Source: Bacillota bacterium
GTDB taxonomy: Bacteria; Bacillota; Clostridia; Oscillospirales; Oscillospiraceae
DNA length: 7,072 bases
Direction: 5' to 3'
Assembly (NCBI GenBank): GCA_017861415.1
Contig: JAGFXS010000077.1
Span: 1 to 7,072 of the forward strand
Shown here one piece after another: positions 1-4,128 of the stretch (the stretch's first letter is position 1; every line of letters starts with the position of its first letter). A program made the position numbers and the translations under genes. The notes under the pieces were generated by a model, which saw only the letters and a list, made by a program, of their open reading frames with translations, was not told where the DNA came from and searched no databases.

Positions 1-834
1 ACGGGAGCAGAAACGGGAGTGTGCTGGGCGATGAGCGCCTCCGGAACGCCCAGAAGCTGAGCTTTCACCTCGTTTGTATAGCTGACAATGCTGCCTGTAA
101 AGACCTTGGAGGCGCCGGGGAGATCCGTCAGCCGTTTGGCGATGAGTCCGCCGGTGCAGGACTCACCAGTGCCCACGGTAACGCCTTTTTCTATCAAAAG
201 GGATAGACAGACCTGCTCTAAGGAGTCAACGTTAACGCCGTAGACCTTATTTCCTAAAATCTCCCGAACTTCAGCTTCCACGGGGGCAATCATAGCCTCC
301 GCCGCTTCCTCGGTGTCAGCCTTGGCGGTGATGCGCAGCTCCACCTCTCCGCTCTTGGCGTAGGGGGCCAGGGTGGGGTTTGTTAAACGGTTCATCTGAT
401 CCCGGAGCAACTCCTCGGCGGCAGATTCGCCGATGCCGAAGACCCGCAGACTATGGGAAACGATGACTTCATTTGACAGCTTTTGCAGAAGGGGCGCGGC
501 CTGCTTGTCGAACATGTTGCTGCATTCCGAGGGGGGGCCGGGAAGCATGATGACCAGACAGTCCTCGCCGAATATGGCACAGCCGGGAGCGGTTCCCCGG
601 TCGTTTTCCAGGATGGTGCAGTCCTCGGGTAGCCAGCACTGCTGGTAGTTGTTTTCCGTCACCGGACGGCCCAGTCGGGCAAAATAGCCCTCCATCTGCC
701 GGGCAATATCCTCATGGTACACCAGCTTTTTCCCGAAAGCCGAGGCCAGGGTCTGCTTGGTGAGATCGTCACAGGTGGGGCCGAGGCCACCGGTGGTGAT
801 AATGATCGGCAATGAGTTCAGCGGTATGGCTCAT
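1..834 (-). pseudogene. cinA: CinA (competence/damage-inducible protein A), N-terminal deletion with frameshift; 3' end outside window
   Basis: Intact CinA proteins join a MoaB-like domain (reported ADP-ribose pyrophosphatase) to a PncC domain that deamidates nicotinamide mononucleotide in NAD recycling. The start ATG (834-832) overlaps the thiI TGA as ATGA, with a modest Shine-Dalgarno-like AAAGGG at 853-848. It encodes MSHTAELIA, a normal CinA opening, but this frame then runs out of register and stops at TGA 771-769 after 21 codons. From base 806 to base 1 a different frame, offset by one base, encodes the rest of CinA without a stop for 268 codons: TTGGLGPT and DDLT, LPGPPSE, FGIGES, the YAKSGEVELRI stretch, then the PncC motif GESCTGG with its likely catalytic Ser at 161-159, and VSYTNEVK. 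About 54 residues after ELIA, including the expected GTELLLG region, are absent. Family identity is very secure. Whether the lesion is biological or a sequencing/assembly error cannot be told here. The last ~110 residues lie beyond the window. Confidence 0.88.
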
Positions 835-2030
835 GGATTCAAATTCACCCTTTCAATGTCGGCGATGGCGGCTCTTACCAATTCATCCATATCCAAAGAG
901 GCCTCCGCTGCGATCACTTCTTCCAAAGTGGGTTTGGTGCGGGGATGACGAGGAGTAAATACAGTACAGCAATCCTCGTAGGGGAGGATAGAGGTTTCAA
1001 AGGTGCCGATGCGCCGGGCAAGGCGCACAATCTCTTCCTTGTCCATGCCCACTACGGGTCGCAGGATGGGCAGGGTACAGACAGCGCCGGTGCACATCAT
1101 AGCCTCCATGGTCTGGCTGGCCACCTGCCCCAGGGATTCTCCTGTGACGATGCCCCGACAGCCGGTACGGTGGGCCACCCCTTCGGCAATGCGCATCATG
1201 TAGCGTCGCATGAGGACGGTAAAGAGATCCTCCGGCGCGCCTCGCATCAGAGTTTCCTGAATGGCGGTGAAGGGGACGATATGCACCGTCAGCTTGCCGC
1301 ACCAGGGGACGAGGATCCGGGCTAAGTCCAGCACCTTTTCCTTGGCTTCGGGGGAGGTATAGGGATAGCTGAAAAAGTGGATCATCTCTAGGGTAACGCC
1401 CCGCTTGGCCATCATCCAGGAGGCCACGGGACTGTCAATCCCTCCGGAGAGGAGGGAAATGGCTCGGCCTCCCATGCCTACAGGGAGGCCGCCGGCACCG
1501 GGGGTGGGGTCAGCATGGACATAGGCTGCGTGATCCCGCACCTCCAGGTGCACGGTGACCTCCGGATTCCGCACATCCACTTTTAAATGAGGAAAGGCGT
1601 CGTGAAGCTCTCCCCCCACAAATTGAGACAGTTGGATGGAAGACATGGGAAAAGACTTGTCCGCCCGCTTGGATTCCACCTTAAAGGATTTTGCCTCCAT
1701 CAAGGTGGTGTGCAGGTAGGTCTTGGCTGTATCCAGCATGGCCTCTGCCGTCTTCTCACAGGCTTTTGCCCGCGAGAGACCAGCCACGCCGAAGAGCTTA
1801 CACATGGCCCCGTAGGCGCCATCCATGTCGCAGGATTCATCCTGTGGCTCCACATAGGTGGTGGACTGCTTGGAATAAATTCGAAAGGAACCAAAGGGAC
1901 GCAGACTCTTTTTAGCGTTGCCCATGAGCCTATCTTCAAAGCCCCGGCGATTCAGTCCCTTTAGCACCAGCTCACCCAGCTTGAGCAAAATGATTTCCTG
2001 GGCCATTGTAGTATATTCCGGATTTGACAT
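831..2030 (-). CDS. thiI: ThiI, tRNA uracil 4-sulfurtransferase (399 aa, no rhodanese domain)
   Basis: ThiI adenylates U8 of tRNA with ATP and replaces its oxygen with sulfur, giving 4-thiouridine, a near-UV sensor. Visible parts: an N-terminal ferredoxin-like region (ILLKLGELVLKGLNRRGFE, about 14-32), a THUMP domain (about 60-167), the linker GAGGLPVG (178-185), and the PP-loop SGGIDSP (195-201) whose Asp199 should correspond to the essential Asp189 of E. coli. A cysteine pair (354-355) in YEDCCTVF followed by PRTKP probably holds the catalytic Cys344 equivalent. The protein ends soon after, so it lacks the E. coli-type rhodanese tail; in Bacillus such a short ThiI takes sulfur directly from a cysteine desulfurase. 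None is encoded in this window. The MSNPEY start is chosen because GGAGGT sits 7 bases upstream. The frame is open 118 codons further upstream, but that part overlaps comM out of frame. The stop overlaps the cinA start. Confidence 0.95.
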   Translation of the reverse strand: MSNPEYTTMAQEIILLKLGELVLKGLNRRGFEDRLMGNAKKSLRPFGSFRIYSKQSTTYVEPQDESCDMDGAYGAMCKLFGVAGLSRAKACEKTAEAMLDTAKTYLHTTLMEAKSFKVESKRADKSFPMSSIQLSQFVGGELHDAFPHLKVDVRNPEVTVHLEVRDHAAYVHADPTPGAGGLPVGMGGRAISLLSGGIDSPVASWMMAKRGVTLEMIHFFSYPYTSPEAKEKVLDLARILVPWCGKLTVHIVPFTAIQETLMRGAPEDLFTVLMRRYMMRIAEGVAHRTGCRGIVTGESLGQVASQTMEAMMCTGAVCTLPILRPVVGMDKEEIVRLARRIGTFETSILPYEDCCTVFTPRHPRTKPTLEEVIAAEASLDMDELVRAAIADIERVNLNP

Positions 2031-2037
2031 GTTATTT

Positions 2038-2043
2038 ACCTCC
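2038..2043 (-). promoter_or_regulatory. Shine-Dalgarno site of thiI
   Basis: On the minus strand GGAGGT lies 7 bases before ATG 2030-2028. It decides the start among several in-frame ATGs: one at 2105-2103, just after the comM stop, has no comparable site, and one at 2005-2003 (MAQ) lies further downstream. Confidence 0.85.
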
Positions 2044-2106
2044 GCGCAACATTTGCTGCGAAAAAATCTGTTATTTTGGGGTATGCTTGTAAATGGCTGT
2101 TTCATA

Positions 2107-3627
2107 TTATCGCCGTAAGTATTCAGGTGCCCGGTACTGGATGGCCTCGGCCACATGGTGGGCTTCCACTTGCTCTGATTCCTCCAGATCCGCCAGGGTT
2201 CTGGACACACGCAGAAGCCGGTCGTAGCTTCTAGCGGTGAGCCCCATGCGAACGTAGGCGCCCTGCAGAATTTTTCGGGCGGCCTCATCCAACTGACAGT
2301 GGGCCTGAAGCTCTGCCTGATCCATATCAGCGTTGCACAGGGGGCCGTTGCTGCCAAAGCGGGACAACTGCCGCTCCCGCGCATTTAATACCCGGCTGCG
2401 GATAGCCTGGGAGGATTCTCCCTCTGAGCCCCGGGACAGCTCCTGAAAGTCCAAAGGCGGCACCTCGGTGTAGAGGTCGATCCGGTCCAGAAGGGGGCCG
2501 GAGAGCTTCCCCAAATAGCGGGAGACCTCACCCGGGCTGCAGCGGCAGCGTCCGGAGGGATGTCCGTACCAGCCACATTTACAGGGGTTCATGGCGCAGA
2601 CCAGCATGAAGCGACTGGGGAAGGACTCTGCCGCTGCAGCTCGTACGATGTGAATACACCCTTCCTCCATAGGCTGGCGGAGCACCTCCAAAACGTCCTT
2701 GTGGAACTCCGGCAGCTCGTCTAAAAACAGCACGCCGTTGTGGGCTAGGGAGATCTCACCCGGGCGGGGAATGGGGGTGCCGCCGCCGGCCATCCCCGTG
2801 GCGGTGATGGTGTGGTGGGGGCTGCGGAAAGGTCGGCTGGTTATGAGAGGCTGCTCCTTGGTGGTCATACCCATGACAGAATGGATTCCTGTTGTTTCCA
2901 AGGATTCGCCATGGGCAAGTGGGGGCAGAATAGAGGGAAGTCGCCGGGCCAGCATGCTTTTGCCCGAGCCGGGAGGGCCCACCATACAGAGGTTGTGCCC
3001 CCCTGCCGCAGCAATCTCCAGCACCCGCTTTACATGGGCTTGGCCCTTTACCTCTGAAAAATCAGGCAGGTCGTCAAAATCCGCCCGGCCGAGAAAGGGT
3101 GCCGCCGGGGTCAGTGGTACTTTGCCCCGAAGATGCAAAACCAATTCCTCCACGGTTTCCACCGGGTAGACGCTAAGTCCGTGGGCCAGGGTGGCCTCGG
3201 GGGCAGAATCCGCCGGTACATACAACCGCTGGATGCCGGCTTTTTGAGCGGCTAAGGCCATGGGAAGCATGCCCACCACCGGCCGCAAGGTACCCGAAAG
3301 AGAGAGCTCCCCAACAAATGCGGCCTCCTGATCCTCCAGAGTCAGCTGTCCGCCCGCGGCCAGGATGCCCAAAAGGATGGGAAGATCATAGACGGTTCCG
3401 GATTTGCGTAAGTTAGCCGGAGCCAGATTAACGGTTATCCTGCTGACGGGGAAAGTAAAACCGCTGTTTTTGGCCGCCGCACGGACCCGCTCACGAGCTT
3501 CCTTTACGGCAGCATCCGGCAGGCCGACAATGTCAAAGGCGGGAAGTCCGCCCGAAAGATCGCACTCAGCCGTGACCTCGTAGCCTGAGACTCCCTGCAA
3601 TCCCAGAGATCGAATTTTGTACAGCAT
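2107..3627 (-). CDS. comM: ComM/YifB family Mg-chelatase-like AAA+ ATPase (506 aa)
   Basis: Members of this family resemble magnesium chelatase subunit I but act on DNA. In Vibrio and related bacteria ComM is a hexameric helicase driving branch migration during integration of transforming DNA. The role in clostridia is not established, so function here is by family. Domains: an N-terminal Lon-protease-like ChlI domain (about 20-145; DLSGGLPAFDIVGLPDAAVKE region), the AAA+ core with Walker A GPPGSGKS (217-224), Walker B GVLFLDE (298-304), a cysteine-rich CKCG...CRC motif (349-363) and GPLLDRIDL (377-385), then the C-terminal Mg-chelatase domain (ARSYDRLLRVSRTLADLE, 465-482). Length is typical and the gene looks intact. 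ATG 3627-3625 (MLYKIRSLGL) is chosen because it matches the usual YifB start and has AAAGGA nine bases upstream. An in-frame ATG six codons earlier (3645) lacks such a site. thiI follows 76 bases downstream on the same strand. Confidence 0.95.
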   Translation of the reverse strand: MLYKIRSLGLQGVSGYEVTAECDLSGGLPAFDIVGLPDAAVKEARERVRAAAKNSGFTFPVSRITVNLAPANLRKSGTVYDLPILLGILAAGGQLTLEDQEAAFVGELSLSGTLRPVVGMLPMALAAQKAGIQRLYVPADSAPEATLAHGLSVYPVETVEELVLHLRGKVPLTPAAPFLGRADFDDLPDFSEVKGQAHVKRVLEIAAAGGHNLCMVGPPGSGKSMLARRLPSILPPLAHGESLETTGIHSVMGMTTKEQPLITSRPFRSPHHTITATGMAGGGTPIPRPGEISLAHNGVLFLDELPEFHKDVLEVLRQPMEEGCIHIVRAAAAESFPSRFMLVCAMNPCKCGWYGHPSGRCRCSPGEVSRYLGKLSGPLLDRIDLYTEVPPLDFQELSRGSEGESSQAIRSRVLNARERQLSRFGSNGPLCNADMDQAELQAHCQLDEAARKILQGAYVRMGLTARSYDRLLRVSRTLADLEESEQVEAHHVAEAIQYRAPEYLRR

Positions 3628-3636
3628 GTCGGGGCG

Positions 3637-3642
3637 TCCTTT
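3637..3642 (-). promoter_or_regulatory. Shine-Dalgarno site of comM
   Basis: Minus-strand AAAGGA, nine bases before ATG 3627-3625. It supports the MLYK start over the in-frame ATG at 3645-3643, which lies just beyond it and has no purine-rich site of its own. Confidence 0.7.
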
Positions 3643-3740
3643 CATGCAAATTGACGCAAAGCTGCTGGTTCATAGAATGGCTTAGTCTGTATAAAACCAA
3701 GAAGCGTCTTACACTAAATCATGCCATAAACTGCCGAAAT

Positions 3741-3773
3741 GCACAAGCTTTTCCTCATAGTGAAAAAGCGTGC
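3741..3773. repeat. Imperfect inverted repeat (hairpin-forming)
   Basis: Outer arms GCAC (3741-3744) and GTGC (3770-3773) enclose GCTTTTC (3747-3753) and GAAAAAGC (3762-3769), which pair over seven bases with a one-base bulge. AA at 3745-3746 is unpaired on the left, and an eight-base loop (3754-3761) remains. No T-run follows on either strand, so it is not a standard terminator. It would lie in the comM leader if comM is transcribed from further upstream, or it may be a protein-binding site. Function unknown. Confidence 0.5.
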
Positions 3774-3904
3774 TCGGAAAAATCACGAAATCAAATAGTT
3801 AGATTTTACTCTCCGTAGAGGGCGTTTCTGAACATTGGGGCGGGTAAGCTGCGGAAGTGTGGCAGAAACACAAAAAAGTTGTTGACACATTATACAAATA
3901 CCCC

Positions 3905-3935
3905 CCGAAAAACATGGGGAATTTTTAACTTTCGG
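3905..3935. repeat. Inverted repeat CCGAAA...TTTCGG upstream of nifJ
   Basis: CCGAAA (3905-3910) and TTTCGG (3930-3935) are perfect complements separated by 19 bases. Within them CCCC (3903-3906) can alternatively pair with GGGG (3916-3919), followed by AATTTTT. The competing pairings make this either an operator-like dyad or a weak structured element. With only four G-C pairs in the inner stem I do not call it a terminator. Confidence 0.35.
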
Positions 3936-3990
3936 CATTATCTCTGTTTTCCCTATACTCCGGGCGAAAGAAGTTTGGCAACATCCTTCA

Positions 3991-4019
3991 TTTACAAGAA
4001 GAATAGTTAATGATAAGAT
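3991..4019 (+). promoter_or_regulatory. Candidate sigma-A promoter of nifJ
   Basis: TTTACA (3991-3996, five of six to TTGACA) and TAAGAT (4014-4019, four of six to TATAAT) are separated by exactly 17 bases. Transcription would begin near 4026 and give a leader of about 100 bases that includes the hairpin at 4069-4091. Other -10-like elements lie nearby (TATACT 3954-3959, TAAAAT 4036-4041) but lack a matching -35, so this pair is the best candidate, not a proven start. Confidence 0.5.
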
Positions 4020-4052
4020 TATGTTAAATATACGATAAAATAAGGCGAATTG

Positions 4053-4064
4053 AATTTTAAAATT
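4053..4064. repeat. 12-base perfect AT palindrome in the nifJ leader
   Basis: AATTTTAAAATT reads the same on both strands. It sits just downstream of the candidate nifJ transcription start, where a repressor could bind. It may equally be chance in AT-rich DNA. Confidence 0.3.
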
Positions 4065-4068
4065 AAGG

Positions 4069-4091
4069 GCCTTCCACCGCTGGAGGAAGGC
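4069..4091 (+). repeat. Leader hairpin upstream of nifJ
   Basis: GCCTTCC (4069-4075) pairs perfectly with GGAAGGC (4085-4091). Inside, an A/A mismatch is followed by CC/GG closing a three-base GCT loop. The 23-base dyad is GC-rich within an AT-rich leader and ends 22 bases before the nifJ Shine-Dalgarno site. A T-run (4105-4110) lies 13 bases beyond the stem, too far for a canonical intrinsic terminator. It may stabilise the mRNA or influence translation. Confidence 0.6.
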
Positions 4092-4113
4092 AGGCGTTTA
4101 AAGCATTTTTTAT

Positions 4114-4120
4114 AGGAGGA
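4114..4120 (+). promoter_or_regulatory. Shine-Dalgarno site of nifJ
   Basis: AGGAGGA, eight bases before ATG 4129. It is near-perfect, as expected for a highly expressed enzyme. The ATG directly after it (4121) is too close to the site and opens a different frame that ends within nine codons, so 4129 is the start. Confidence 0.9.
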
Positions 4121-4128
4121 ATGCATCC

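Larger units (their letters stand above)
3646..4128. other. Divergent intergenic region between comM and nifJ, no gene seen
   Basis: This roughly 480-base stretch is clearly AT-richer than the flanking genes, especially its right half. I see no credible protein-coding frame, tRNA, rRNA or recognisable riboswitch. It must hold the promoters of both divergent units. It contains a candidate sigma-A promoter for nifJ (3991-4019), a leader hairpin (4069-4091), an AT palindrome (4053-4064) and two longer inverted repeats (3741-3773 and 3905-3935). No convincing -35/-10 pair was found for comM. The best minus-strand pieces are a perfect TATAAT at 3894-3889 without a good -35, and a weak TTGGTT/TTCTAT pair at 3700-3672. 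Confidence 0.8.

Noticed and set aside
1587..1964. 125-codon plus-strand open frame opposite thiI
   Set aside because: Antisense shadow of the THUMP region of thiI, with no ribosome binding site or family resemblance.
2031..2384. 118-codon upstream extension of the thiI frame
   Set aside because: Most of it overlaps the conserved C-terminus of comM in another frame, shows no family similarity, and a strong ribosome binding site marks ATG 2030.
2699..3169. 156-codon plus-strand open frame opposite comM
   Set aside because: Antisense to the Walker A and B region of comM; composition follows the comM codons.
3879..3897. Rex-like redox operator (TTGT...ACAA)
   Set aside because: Only about five of nine arm positions are complementary and the typical TTAA core is missing; too weak to call.
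3901..3926. Intrinsic terminator (CCCC...GGGG then AATTTTT)
   Set aside because: Only four base pairs with a nine-base loop, and no plus-strand gene upstream to terminate.
3975..3994. Possible sigma-54 promoter (TGGCA-type -24) upstream of nifJ
   Set aside because: The -12 element reads TTCAT and lacks the essential GC at the right distance; a 17-base-spaced sigma-A pair just downstream fits better.
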